In this document: in pieces, positions 32,717 to 44,322 of the stretch
Position numbering within the stretch: position 1 is the stretch's first letter
Layout: each line of letters starts with the position of its first letter
Source: Ministeria vibrans ATCC 50519
Taxonomy: Eukaryota > Opisthokonta > Filasterea
Direction: 5' to 3'
DNA length: 64,000 nucleotides
NCBI GenBank assembly: GCA_943704425.1
Contig: CALSCP010000335.1
Coordinates: 50,772-114,771 of the forward strand
Program-made: the position numbers and the translations under genes
The notes under the pieces: model-generated
Databases searched by the model: none
Told to the model about the DNA's origin: nothing
Seen by the model: only the letters and a program-made list of their open reading frames with translations

Positions 32717-34547
32717 TCATACAAAGCCATAGCGAGGGAAGTTGCGTGGGAAGTGGTCATGCTTGTGGCGGCGTGCGTCGTGGCGGCGAAAGTGTTCTGC
32801 GTCGGACGGCAGACGATCCGGACGGCAGAGGTCCTCCTGCGCTCGGTGCAGATCTGCTTGCATCTTTGCTCGTGCCTCACGTTGCCGTTGGCGTCGCTCT
32901 GCTGCGTGAGCTTGTGTCGCAATGCGATTGTTGTGGCGTTCGCGCGCCAGTTGCTCCGTGGCCAACGCAATACGATCGCGATACAGCGTCTCCAGTGCAT
33001 CTGCTGCCTGTGCCGCCGACTTTGCCTCTCGCACACGACGATCCCGCACCACTCGTTGACCGTCGCGTTGTTCCTCACGCTCACGCTCAAGCAGCTCGCG
33101 TAACAGTCGTCGGTGATGGCGTTCCTCGCGCGTACGCACCTGTGTCGCCCGTTGCTGCTGCGCGAGCGCAATGTCAGTGTTCACCCGACGTGCCTCGGCT
33201 GCCTGAGCACGCGCACTTGCACGCGCTGCGCGTGCTCGCAAGTCGACTGCGCGTGCCGCATGCACCTGCGCCAGACGCGCCTCGAGGTCCGCATCGCGCT
33301 GTACCTGTTCCGATGCATACGCGTGACGCAGGCGGTCACGATGCTCAAGCGCGATCGTCGCGGGTGCCAGGGGCAAATGCGGTAGTGTAGTGTCGACCAA
33401 TTGCGCAATGTGTTTGCTCGCAATGGGTGCGCGACGACGTGTTATACGTCCAGCAGGTACTGTGGCAGTGGTGACGCTTGGCCGCGGGTACAGTTGTGGC
33501 GTGTGTTTACGGTGGCGAGCAGCACCGTTCCCTCCTCTGATCGTCTTGTCGTCGTAGTGGCGGCTGTTGGACGCACCTCGTCTCAGCATTGTGTCTTCAT
33601 CGTTCGCGCGCACCTGTCGACGGTGCTGTTCGAGCGAAATGCGCGCACGGTGCGCCTCGAGGCGGCGGATCAAGTGTAACAGCTGCTCGTGTTCGTCGTC
33701 AAGCGGACCCGCTTGTACGCCTCGCATGATCTCATCGTACGCTGCATCCAGTGCGTTCTCGGCGCGTCCCAGTTCACTGGCGAGTGTCGCGTCAGGCAGC
33801 GCACGCAGGTACATTTCTTGCTCGTAGCGGTCCTCGTCCGTCTCATCCTCCAGTGCCCCCGCAAGCGTCACCTCCGGATACGCGTGCCCATCGGACATTG
33901 CAGACTCCGTCTCTTCTTCATGTTGGCCCCATTGGCTTGGCGCATCTTCGTCTTCGTCTTCGTCTTCGTCTTCGTTGTCTTCGTCGTAGTTGAACTTTCT
34001 AACAGCGCTTCGCTCTTCCTCGCTCTCGTTGACTTGGCCATGCTGCGCACGTGCCCTTTTCTCGTTGTTCATGCAGTCTAGCAGGTCGTCCAGGGCGTAC
34101 TCGGGCGGTAGCGTGTCGTCGGTGCTTTTTGTGGGCATAAGCCAAAGTTTGTACAGACGCTCGAACAGTTGGGAGCGCGCATGCTCGTCTCCATGGACAA
34201 GGTCGCAGCCTCGAATGCGCCACAGTGTAGAGTCGCCTTCGTATGTCCCCACGTAGTCAAGAGCGCTCTGAATTTGGTCCGATTCGTCGGACGTCTACGA
34301 AATAACAAATCCAAAACGTGACGTTTTTCAAAAATGCCGCCCACACACTTTTTTCCAAGTCGCTTTCGCATCATACCTCCGGCACTTGCCATTGTGGGTA
34401 CATCTCGTGGAAGATGGATATAATGAGGCGTGGCGTAAGTTCATCGTACGACTCTACCGAGTCTTTGTCAAGCGTCGCAAGCAAAACGTTGGCGTAGCGC
34501 AATTTCTCCGCCGCCGTCGAGTCTGTCGACGACCACGACGACTCCAT
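32717..34547 (-). CDS. CEP95-like centrosomal coiled-coil protein
   Basis: Two exons on the minus strand: 34547-34377 and 34294-32717, giving 582 residues. The N-terminal ~110 residues (KLRYANVLLATLDKDSVESY..., IRGCDLVHGDEHARSQLFERLYKLW) resemble the calponin-homology-like NN domain of CEP95, whose members bind centrosomal microtubules. An acidic repeat (DEDEDEDEDEDAP) follows. The C-terminal ~220 residues are an Arg/Glu/Ala-rich coiled coil ending in a His/Arg/Phe-rich tail. In the long exon most codons end in C or G. Assignment rests on pattern and layout rather than on strong identity; another centriolar coiled-coil protein is possible. Confidence 0.55.
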
Positions 34548-34697
34548 CGTGTTTTTATTCGTGTACTCTTATTGCAAATATCAAAACTCAATCAAACAAA
34601 AAAAAAATAGTTTACGCGGAAATCAATAGAGAAATGTAGCTTCCTCTTCCTTTTCTATAAACAACGGTTACTGTATTACTCTCTCTCCCTCTCTTGA

Positions 34698-37097
34698 TCA
34701 TCTTGGACGAAGACGCTTGCGCATTTCTTGAGCACGTTGCTCCGTCTCGAGCTGTCGCTTGCGGCGCACAACAGGCGACCAGCGCAAACCGGGCGACTCG
34801 GGCGCACGGAGGTTCTCCTTGGCACGGTTCATCACGGGGCTCTGAGGCACCTGTCCCATGCGATACTGCGCCACCACCTTGGAACATCGTTGTTTGCGCG
34901 ACGACTCATCACTTGTACCCTGACTTGCATCCTGCAATTCACTCATGGGCGATCGTGCAGCAGCAGCAGCAGCAGCAGACCTTTTTCCTCGACGACGAGG
35001 CGCATCTGCCGTTGCCACAGCCGCCTCCTTGGTCTCTGTGGTGGTCGTACGTGGTCGCAACTCTTCAAACTTCTTCCAGTCAAACGAGATGCACTGCTTC
35101 TCCGAGTCGTCGCCGGGACAGTCAGCCAGGAGCGCGTCAAAGAGGGCGCGCAATCCATCGTAGTTGGGATCTTCCGTAAACTTTAGCGCTCGCACAGCAC
35201 GCAAATACTGCAAAAACGCATCGGGGAGGCCCTATATATACACGGAGTTTTTAAGGAACATGCACATGTTATTTGGTGTGTAGCTCGTTACTTTGCAGAG
35301 TTGCTTGGGCGTAATCTTCTCCTTGGCGCGGAGCATGTCTTCATCGCGCTCCGACAGCGACACGTCCATGAGGTTGGACCAAGGCAGCTGTCCACGCATA
35401 AGGTAAATAAAGAGATAGGCCAGCGACTCAAGATCATCACGTCGGCTCTGCTCTGCGCCCCGCATTGCATTCACCGACATGTACGCCTTGGTACCCGTCG
35501 CGCCGCTCTGGGCCTATAAAAACCCCCCAGCTCCATGAGTACAGACGATATATAAATAGATAGAGGAGGAAGAAACAAGACGATAAAGAGAGAGAGAGAG
35601 AGAGAAGAAAAATGATAGAGAGAGAGAGAGGAGGGAGAAAGATACAAAGTGATAGAGAGAGAGAGAGAGAAAAGGAAACAAGGTGAAAGAGAGAGACCAA
35701 AAAAAAAAAAACAAAAAACAAAAAAGAACTTACTTCGTTGTAGGGAATGTGTCGTGATCTTTTGCGATATTGCTTGGTCAGCCCAAAGTCAATAATGTAA
35801 ACCTAAACAAATTAATAATAATAAAATTAATAAACAAATATTATCAACAATGAGTTGTATGTGTCAGTTTGCTCGTACGGTGGAGCTCTTGGAGCCCTGA
35901 CCCATGCAAAAATTGTCGGGTTTGACATCCTGATGAACAAAGTTGTGTTCGTGAAGCCACTGCAAAAGGGAAATCATTTGGCGCGCCAGCAAGCACACAG
36001 TCTACGCACACGCGCACACAATATCATGTAGAGTGAGTGTTGTTTCCTAGTTACATCGTATGCGATACCGAAAGTGAGAAACAGCGGTTGCAGTAGTTGA
36101 AAAGGTCTTCGACAGAGGGACCCAACAGTTCCATGACAACAGCGTAGCCTCCATTGCGGCAGTTTGTATTGGGGCCCGACCAAAGCAATCGTGCTACGCC
36201 ACTGCATCCCTGAATCGCTTTGTACACGCTCACTTCGTTCTGAAGCTGATCTTCGTCTGCATCTTCAACTTTGATGGCAATCTGTGCACCTATTTAACAA
36301 AAACAACATTAGACCGCACACTGAGGGTATCACCATGACAAAACAAGCTCGCATGATACACAACACACCAATTCCCATGCCATGCTAGCGTGCAATAGAG
36401 CAACACAGTCGTTGTTCGGCCGCAATGGGTGACGTGCCAAATTTGAAAAATGCAAACGTCAAGGAGCGAACCGCAAAAGATGTGTACCTCGCGACGATTT
36501 GCTACTTTCGAACTCGCCATAACACACACACCACAATAATACCGGGATTAGGGGCAAAAAAGATGGCGTTCGCTCCATGGGGAGCGAGACAATCGGGGGG
36601 TTTCAGAAAGTGTCAAACTTGTCAAAAAAACAAGTTCATCAAACACCACCGATACCAACACTGCAGTACGCCTGTTGGTGTTTATACACTACGCAATGCA
36701 ATCCCAAATGCCAGCATGCGCTTGGAAGGCACCCTAGTCTCAACGGGAAGCGAATGCCGGTTTATTTGAAGTTTGTTGGTTGGTCGTCTGGTGGACAAAG
36801 AGACTCCTCATGCATATTCTCTCGTCTCACACGCAGTACCCAATGCAATCAAAGAGTCATCGTCACATCGACCAGCGCGATGCAACGCGACAAAAGTCGC
36901 AGAATCCTTTTTTTTTTCTTTTTTTTTTTCTGCTATTTCTCACCTGTTGATTTTGCTGTGCCGCGGTAGGCTCGACCAAACGAGCCGCTGCCAATGAGCT
37001 TTTCAATCACAAACTCGCCACCGTTGAGCGAGCGTTGCATTTCAGACGACAAAGAAATAATTTGATTCTTTGATTGAACGGCCTTTGGCACAGCCAT
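34698..37097 (-). CDS. Casein kinase 1 family protein kinase
   Basis: Six exons on the minus strand: 37097-36944, 36289-36069, 36001-35879, 35802-35734, 35513-35292 and 35231-34698, giving 440 residues. Kinase motifs in order: GSGSFGRAYRG, IAIKVE (Lys), QNEVSVYK (Glu), HQDVKPDNFCMG (catalytic loop), IDFGLTKQYR (DFG), then the CK1 hallmark EQSRRDDLESLAYLFIY. The catalytic loop has HQD in place of HRD, an uncommon change. The C-terminal ~110 residues after the kinase fold are basic and disordered with an Ala run. Intron 1 (654 nt) is long for this window. Intron 4 contains GA repeats with the AAAGTGATAG motif. Confidence 0.93.
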
Positions 37098-37577
37098 TGC
37101 ACGCGTTGTTCGTCGTCCTTCAGAAAGACCAGGCTCTGCATTTCCACTAGGAAGCAAAGTGATCAGCGCCTTCGCCGGACAACACCGTTTTGACAGATTT
37201 GAGCGTCGAGCGAATTAAAACGCGAATTTTCACGTTTGCGCTTGTCTTCGATCTCTTCACAAACCCCATTGACACAAGCACAATGCAGCAGTGGTAGGGA
37301 AGTTATGGCGAGAGACCGCAGTGGCGGCTGCGCATTCAAAGCGGTTTGGCGCCAATTGTGTGTTTTTATTTTGATTACCAACTTTTGGCGGCAAGTTCGC
37401 CAGAAAGACGAGGGGAGCAGCGCAACGGCATAGTTGTACGAGAAGTAGTAATAAAGGATGCCAGCTATCAAATAAGCGGTATAATACTATAGTCTATAAT
37501 AACTATCAAAATAAAAAACCAAAATGTTTAACACCAAAATTACTTGAAGAGAATTTGACTTCTTTTAATTCATTCGG
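37098..37577. other. Intergenic region upstream of casein kinase 1
   Basis: About 480 bp between the kinase start and the ILVBL stop, both on the minus strand. It should hold the kinase promoter and the ILVBL 3' flank. I find no reading frame, repeat or RNA-like structure worth naming. Confidence 0.4.
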
Positions 37578-40012
37578 TTACACGCTGATGGAGCCCTCGC
37601 GGAAGTTGGTCTTGCCAATGAGAGCGTTCACCATGACGGGACGGCCACTGCCGTTGCGTGAAAACTCCACGGCCTCGCGCAGCACCTCATCAACATTGTC
37701 AACGTTGTCGACGACAAAGCCCTTGCCGCCATAGCCGTCCGCGACAACGTGGTAGTCAGAGTAGTCAAGCATGCACGCTGTATCAAGTCAGATTGGGAGA
37801 TCAGCAAACAAGAACAAACAAAACACAAAACGAAATTACTGACCGACGTCACTGTTGAAACGGGGAATCTGCTCACGGGCAATCTGGGTCCAGCAGGCGT
37901 CGTTGCCCACGAGCGAGAGCACGGGCAGCTTAAAGCGAGTGTAGGTGTCGTACTCGGCAACGGAGTAGCCGCACGAGCCGTCGCCCCACAGGATCCACAC
38001 GTCGGCGTCGGGGCGCACAAGCTTGGCGCCCAGGGCAAAACCACCGCCGACACCAAGAGTGCCAAAGGCACCCGGGTCGAGCCAGCAGAGAGGCCCGCGT
38101 GGACGCACAATGTACGCAGCACTGCCCACAAAGTCACCACCGTCCGCCACGAGAATGCTGTTGTCGCTGAGCGTCGCTTCAAAGCGCGTCAGCAGCGCCA
38201 GAGGGTTCATGTGCTTGCCCGCCGGCTCGAGCGTCTTCTTGGCGTTTGCCTGGATCTTCTTGGCGTCACGTTCGCGCAGTGTCGTCAGCCATTCGCTGCT
38301 CACGGCAAAGCCCGTGTCTTTGAGGCGAGACGCGAGCTCGGCGACAAAGCTGCCGGGGTCGCCCTGAATGGCGAGCTCGGGGCTCCAGAAGAGATCCGTG
38401 TTCTTCTTGAGCGGAATCGGATCGCGGTTGATGGCAATGATGCGGGACTTGCGGCTGAGCGAACGGCCATAGTCGAGACGGAAGTCGGGCACTGCACCGC
38501 AAAGAATGACCACGTCGGCCTCCTTGAGCGCATCGCGGCGCTGCTGCGTGCACTGGATGGGCGAGCCACGGCCCAGCAGCCCACGTGTCATGCCGCCCAG
38601 GTAGCAAGGAATCCCCATCTGCTCAACACTCTCGCGAAGTTTGTCGGCGGGCGTTGGTGGCAGCGTCGCCTGACTACCCAGCAGCAGCAGTGGCCTCTTG
38701 GCCCCGCGCACCAGTGCCACTGCACGGTCCATCTGCGAGGGCGTCGCCAGCGGGATGTCCACGCGCAGTGGCGAGCAGTCCTGCGGGTCGTGTGCTCCCG
38801 CAAACATCTTGTCGACATAGTGTGTCAGGTACCACTTGACCATTCGGTTCTTCAAAGATTTGCTCTCGCCCGTCCGACCAAACTCCTAAAAAGAACAAAA
38901 CAAACTATCAATGATTCCCTCCGTCTCTCTCACTTGTTTTAATTCTTTTTCTTTTTTTTTTCCATCTTCGTACCTGCATGACTGTCTTGTACGGGAAGAG
39001 TGTGTCAATGGGCATCTCAACAAAGACAGGACCGGGAATGCCCGACTGCGCCTGGCGGAAGGCCTCGCGCAGCACAGGGACAATGTCGCGCACACGTGAA
39101 ATACTCGCCGTGTACTTGCACAACGGCTTGAACAGAACCATCTGGTCAATGTCCTGCAATGCCCCACGACCCTTAAGCAACGTTCCAGCCGCTCCACCAA
39201 TGAGCAGCACAGGTGACTCGGCCATTTGCGCATTCTTAATGGCCGTAATCGTGTTGGTCAGACCCGGTCCGGCCGTCACCGCCGCAACACCCACGGTACC
39301 CGACAAACGCGCAACCGCGTCTGCAGCAAACACCGAAGTAACCTTGACTCAAAAAAAAACCCCCCCCCAAAATAATAACAATAACAATAATAATACAAAC
39401 GTATGAGTCGTGTGTTGTCAATGCGCAATAGCAAATGGGATGTTGAGTACCTCATGACGCACGTCAATGACTTGGATTCCCAGCTTCTTGGACGAGACCA
39501 GCAGAGGAGAAATGTGGCCGCCGACAAGGGTGAAGACAAACTTGACTCCGTGCTGCGCACAGAGAGACGAGAGACAAAAGTTGGAGATGGCCAAACAACA
39601 AAAAAAAAAAAGGCACGATATTTTGAGGGAAAAGCACAAAGACAGTGGGGAAACACTGGAGTGGCGAGCGCATGATGATAAAGTGTGTACAACTTTCGGA
39701 TAGCAACTCAAGCAAGAGTGGAAAGGGCAAGCGGGAGAGACAGAAGGAGGGAAAACAAGATTATTTTGTCATCCATTCACTTAGAGAGAGAGACATTAAG
39801 AAGAAGAGAGGTGTGTCGCGCCGTCGTACCTCGTGAAAGACCTTGGCCACCAGGTCTCCTCCGTGCAAGTCAGTGTCCTTGAGGACTGTTCCGTCAACGC
39901 GCAGAAAGTTGATCAGTTTGACTACGGCCGAGGCGGACACCAGCGCCGCCGCACCAACGCAGATGGCAATGATGGGGTTCTCTGCCGCCAGATCTCCAAG
40001 GGGTCCGAACAT
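37578..40012 (-). CDS. ILVBL: ILVBL/HACL2 thiamine-diphosphate enzyme (2-hydroxyacyl-CoA lyase-like)
   Basis: Five exons on the minus strand: 40012-39830, 39552-39451, 39342-38974, 38885-37844 and 37777-37578, giving 631 residues (human 632). The animal enzyme is an ER-membrane lyase in fatty-acid alpha-oxidation. An N-terminal span ([21 protein letters not shown]) precedes the ThDP domains: [18 protein letters not shown] (ThDP-activating Glu), [40 protein letters not shown] and the ThDP motif from GDGS to VGND. Near the motif end, NDACWTQ has Cys where human has Gly. The last intron uses donor GTCAGT. An excellent full-length match across 2.4 kb. Confidence 0.96.
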
Positions 40013-40390
40013 GATGAGATTCCACAAATAAAAGAGGATGCGAAAAAGTGCTCTTAATTGTTTATTGACTATTGCTTACACTGTGTGTTTATTCGAACAT
40101 TCAACTACTTTTCTGTGTCAATTCTTTTTCAACCATAAGGAGAGAAGAAATAATGCAAAAGAGCAATGTTTCCTCCATAGGCCTATTAGGCTAACCCCAG
40201 GCTACCGCCTCCCCCCAATAAATGAATAAAAAGTATAAAAGATGAAAGATGGAGCGCCCACAGTCCACACACCCAATAAAACAATAATAATAATTATTAT
40301 TTCTAACTTTTGATTAATATAATTGTCATGACACTGTACAATATCCTCTTGCTCTCACCCTCTCCCCTCTTCATACGCTTTTCTTTTTCT
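40013..40390. promoter_or_regulatory. Intergenic region upstream of ILVBL, with a short dispersed-repeat copy
   Basis: This 378-bp region lies between the ILVBL start and the AAMP stop. At 40164-40195 it contains CAATGTTTCCTCCATAGGCC followed by TATTAGGCTAAC. The first 20 bases match 44410-44429 at 18 positions, and TAGGCTAAC recurs at 44648-44656. No gene is visible. Confidence 0.45.
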
Positions 40391-42009
40391 CTAGAGGCGA
40401 AATACAAGACAAACGTGATCTTCGCCAGCAGTGACAATGGCTTGTCCATCGGGTGTGATGACAAACGCATTGACAGCGTCAGAGTGTCCGTGCAACTGCT
40501 GCTCTTCCACTCCCGTTCGCCCATCCCACACGTGCACTGTGCCGCCAAGAGTGGCCGTAATCAAGCGAGGCTCTCTATAGAAGAAAAAGAAAAAAAAAGA
40601 GAAGAAAAAAAAAACACCACAAATCAGACAGGTGTAAGCAATTGAGTTATTTTTACGAGGGGTGCCAGTGCGCATGAGCGACTCCGACGCTCTTATGGTC
40701 GCACTCGTGCCGCACACGCATATTGGCGGTGTCGTATATGCGAGCCTACACACGCACCCACATATACATACACACATAATATATTAGTCAGGATTTTAAC
40801 AATCCGCCACATCATACCGTTCCATCAAGAGACGACGTCGCCATGTAGGGAAAGGCAGGGCTAAAGGCAATGGCCTCGACCGACAGCACATGGTCTTCGA
40901 CACGGAACGGCAAAAGCTTGCCCGTAGTGCCATGCATACCCCGCACCGACCCTTCATCGCCCCCCGACACAATGATACTCCCGTCCGGATTGGCCGTTGC
41001 CCGCACAATTGCTCGCTCGTGAAACCGCCCGTCTGCGCTCTGACTCATCTTTGCAATCGGCTCTCCGCTTTTCGGGTCCCACACGGTGATCATCGCATCT
41101 TCGCCCACCGTAAACACGCTCTTGCCGCCCGACAGAAATCCGCCCGCCGAAAGTCGTGCACTATAGCATTAATAAAGCCCAAACACAACAATTAAGTCAT
41201 GGTAATTCTAGTTCACGAGTGTTTTGTATTTCTTACCTGTGTCCCGCAAAGACACGCATGACGGTCGCCGACGGAGCAAGCCACATCCACGCAACACCAT
41301 CAGCACCACCGGCAAGCAACACGTGGCCACGTGGGTGCCAGGTACACCATTGGATCTCGTCCGCTCCCTCACACGTACTCGCCAACGCACTTCCATCCGA
41401 ACCATCCACCAGCGTCGATGCTCCACTCAGTATCGCCGACATATCCCACACACGCACCAGGCCGTCCATACCGCCCGTCGCCAAGTACTTTCCATCGTTG
41501 CTAAAGTCCACAGTGACCACCGAGTCGGTGTGGGCGGGCGGCGCAATGCACGCAATCGTCTCGCCAGTCTCCATGTCCCACACAAAGGCCCGGTCGTCGC
41601 CGCCACCAGACGCGACAATGTTCGGTCGCGTCGAGAGGCACGTCACGCAGAAAACAGAGTCGGTATGGCCTGAAAAGGTCACAGCAGAGTCCGACTAAAA
41701 ATGTCGTGTGTAAGAAAAAAAAAACAAAACGCCGCCTTGCACACGTTGCGCAATGTCACTCACCTCAAATTCGACTTGGGGGGCATCCCCACTCTCGCCC
41801 GCGTCGCCGGTGCCGGTGCTTTCGGCGTCGTCAACCTCCCCGTACTGTTCTGCACGCGTTGCGTCGTCGTCGTCGTCGTCCTCCTCCTCCTCCTCCTCGT
41901 TGTCGTTGCCGCCGCCAAGCCGAGCAGCAAAACTGTCGTCGTCGTCCTCCACCACCGTGACAATATCTTCTGGGTTGATAAACGTGCCTTCTTCGTCGCT
42001 GTCGTCCAT
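40391..42009 (-). CDS. AAMP: AAMP-like WD40-repeat protein
   Basis: Five exons on the minus strand: 42009-41764, 41694-41237, 41160-40818, 40745-40657 and 40574-40391, giving 439 residues (human 434). The N-terminal ~75 residues are acidic (EEEEEEDDDDDDA), as in AAMP/Sqt1 proteins. A WD40 propeller follows with blades FSGHTDSVFCVTCL, FVWDMETGE, HTDSVVTVDFSNDGKYLATG, VRVWDM, WHPRGHVLLAGGADGVAWMW, HVWDGRTG and GHSDAVNAFVITPDG. Yeast Sqt1 is a ribosome-assembly chaperone and human AAMP acts in migration and ribosome biogenesis; which applies here is unknown. Confidence 0.9.
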
Positions 42010-42183
42010 GATGAGTGAGTGAGCAAGAGAAAAAAATCTGGAACGTGAGTGAGTTTACTCGAGTCAGTCAGTCAGTCTGCTCACTCTCCCGCGATCTCTC
42101 TTTCACTATTTTTTTTATACTCTCTGTTCCAATCATATCAATACCACTCCAAGCACCACCCCTCAAGATTGAGGCATCCGCAA

Positions 42184-42336
42184 ATGCAGGGTCGTTTTGT
42201 TGTTCAAGTGATTGTCACTCTGGTAGTTCTTACCTTTGTCTCGCTCGACTTGGCCGCGTCATGGAACACCTACATTTCAATGCGCGATGAAGTGAACCAG
42301 AGCAGGCGTGACATTGCAATGCTGCAGACCATTTCA
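42184..42336 (+). CDS. N-terminal membrane-anchor exon upstream of a CT tract
   Basis: ATG 42184 opens a frame of about 51 codons with a strong hydrophobic segment (FVVQVIVTLVVLTFVSLDLA) and a polar sequence (RDEVNQSRRDIAML), stopping at 42345. A possible donor is GTCAGA at 42337. It looks like the start of a type II membrane protein, unrelated to the ubiquitin protease exons downstream, and the phase does not match them. Confidence 0.45.
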
Positions 42337-42385
42337 GTCAGATGATAAAACTCTTTTCCGCTCACGACTGAAACATAAAAATCAT

Positions 42386-42479
<94 letters not shown>
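42386..42479 (+). repeat. (CT)n tract before the USP exons
   Basis: About 94 bp of CT dinucleotides with two small interruptions; the longest pure run is about 58 bp at 42421-42478. It ends 15 bp before the first USP exon and marks the point where the protease N-terminal half is missing. Confidence 0.95.
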
Positions 42480-42480
<1 letters not shown>

Positions 42481-42494
42481 ACGTGCGTTTTCAG

Positions 42495-42628
42495 CTGTGA
42501 CAATTGTAGCCATCCTTCGCCCAACGAAACGCTTCATCGTGACGCAACCAAAAAGTTCACCATCAAACACCTTCCAGAGGTACAGAACACACATATACAC
42601 ACGCGCACACACACGCACATACATGCAC

Positions 42629-42660
<32 letters not shown>

Positions 42661-43376
42661 CACAAAGACATACACACACACAATGTTTCACTGTTTATGC
42701 CATTGTTATTCACTGTACGACTGATTTGTGCGCACAGGCTATCATTTTGCATGTGAAGCGGTTCCATTGGAAGGGAGTCAATCGCACCAAAATCGCCACT
42801 TTTGTCGACTTTCCTCTTGAATTCGACTTCTCGTAAGCCCACATGCACACTCATACACATATATTCTTTTTCGTGAACAAGTTAATAATATAGTGCGTTT
42901 ACAAATGGGAAGGAGACTCAGCAGTACGATTTGACGGGGGTGGTGGTGCACCATGGCAAGGGCCTTGCTGCTGGTCACTACACCAGCTTCTGTCGCCACT
43001 ACGACACTGGTACATAACATAATATATTTTACTCGCCTTAAGCACACACACCACATATATATTATATATACGCACACCACAAATGCACACACACACACAC
43101 ACACACATGTACATACATGCACGCTACACCCACACACACATACAACGATCATTATTGTATTTATTTGTCGCACTTTCTAATTTTGGTTTCATATGTATAG
43201 GGAACTGGATCCATCACAATGACGCGCGTGTGGAGAGTGTGAGTGTCGAGCGTGTTCTTCTCGCTCAAGCGTACATTCTTGTCTACTCTCGTCGTCCCAT
43301 GCTTCTCTTGGACCTCCAGCCTATGCGCACCTCCCTCAAAAGACCCAAAGGAGCGCTCAACATTGCGACTCTTTAA
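42495..43376 (+). CDS. Ubiquitin-specific protease (C19), C-terminal half
   Basis: Four exons: 42495-42579, 42738-42832, 42894-43009 and 43201-43376. They encode about 156 residues of a USP catalytic domain: [20 protein letters not shown] (zinc knuckle and following strand), [21 protein letters not shown], then the His box [20 protein letters not shown] and the Asn/Asp box [14 protein letters not shown], ending [13 protein letters not shown]. The pattern is closest to USP3/USP44/USP49. The N-terminal half with the catalytic Cys box is absent; between the AAMP start and 42495 there is no room for it. The exons follow directly after the CT tract, so the locus is broken or misjoined. Confidence 0.9.
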
Positions 43377-43557
43377 TTTGCGTTAAAGCGGCAATTGTTC
43401 TGTTCTGTGGGTGTGTATCATAAATAAAATATTAATGCGTTGTATAAAACACGAACAAGAAAATAATTTTAATGGAGAATAGAGAGCTGTACTCAAACAA
43501 GACAATCGTAATAAAAATAATTTAAATAACAGTCTTTTTCTTTTAATACAATACTAA

Positions 43558-44322
43558 TTACATTGTTCTTTCGCATATTACATACCAATTGTCGCGTTCA
43601 AAGCCAGTCTGGACCACTTTCAGTTGGGCGACACTCCCCACAAGTTCTTCCAGCTCTCCCTTGCGAAACAAATGATAAAATCGTTGGTAGACCGTCTCCT
43701 CAGGTGGTGTGGGGTCAGTCTGATTTGCAGCTGTCGGCTCGCCACTTGAAGGCGTCGTCTTGCTGGCGGCTGCGGAAGACGAAGACTTGTCAAAGCGACG
43801 TTGCAAGTGCCAGGGGACGAGGACGTCGCCGTTGCCGTCGTGTGCGTCGACGAAGCGGCGTTGTTCGAGCGCCCACACGTAGATGAGAAGGAGTCCCCCG
43901 ACGCGTACAAGTCGTGCCATCTCTTCAACGGCGCGCGCACGTCTCTGTGGAGTCATAAGGTGGTGAATGACGGCGACGGAGATGGCCGCGTCAAAGGCAG
44001 CGGAGCGCAGTGGCACCGAAAGACAATCGGCAACGACGCAATCGTTGCGCCGCTCTGTATTCGCGCGACACTCCGCCGCAAGGCCGATGCTGCGGTCAAG
44101 GCCGACAAAGGCGAGCCCGCTGCTGGATCGCATGTACTTGCCGTTGCCGCAGCCCACATCGGCGACGAGGGAGTACGGCGGGAGGCCGTCCAAGAACGTC
44201 TGGACGGCGGGCCACGGCGAGTGGCGCGTGTGGCTGAAGTGCGACGCAATCTTGTCGTACACCGCATGTACGTATTGGGCCTCGAGCTCGTCTGCCTCAA
44301 CATCGCTTTTCGGTTCGTTCAT
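43558..44322 (-). CDS. TRM9/ALKBH8-type tRNA wobble-uridine methyltransferase
   Basis: A single exon of 254 residues. Enzymes of this family complete mcm5U by methylating cm5U34 in tRNA, using S-adenosylmethionine and a TRMT112-like partner. Motifs: YDKIASHFSHTRHSPWPAVQ, the SAM loop VADVGCGNGKY, ADCLSVPLRSAAFDAAIS (motif IV region), VGGLLLIYVWALEQ and a C-terminal FYHLFRKGELEELV. An insertion of about 35 Ser/Thr/Ala-rich residues precedes the C-terminal block, as in many Trm9 proteins. No AlkB or RRM domain is attached, so it is the Trm9 form. No intron is present. Confidence 0.93.
   Translation of the reverse strand: MNEPKSDVEADELEAQYVHAVYDKIASHFSHTRHSPWPAVQTFLDGLPPYSLVADVGCGNGKYMRSSSGLAFVGLDRSIGLAAECRANTERRNDCVVADCLSVPLRSAAFDAAISVAVIHHLMTPQRRARAVEEMARLVRVGGLLLIYVWALEQRRFVDAHDGNGDVLVPWHLQRRFDKSSSSAAASKTTPSSGEPTAANQTDPTPPEETVYQRFYHLFRKGELEELVGSVAQLKVVQTGFERDNWYVICERTM

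Noticed and set aside
37749-38942. 397-codon frame antisense to ILVBL
   Set aside because: A shadow of the GC-rich third codon positions of ILVBL exon 4.
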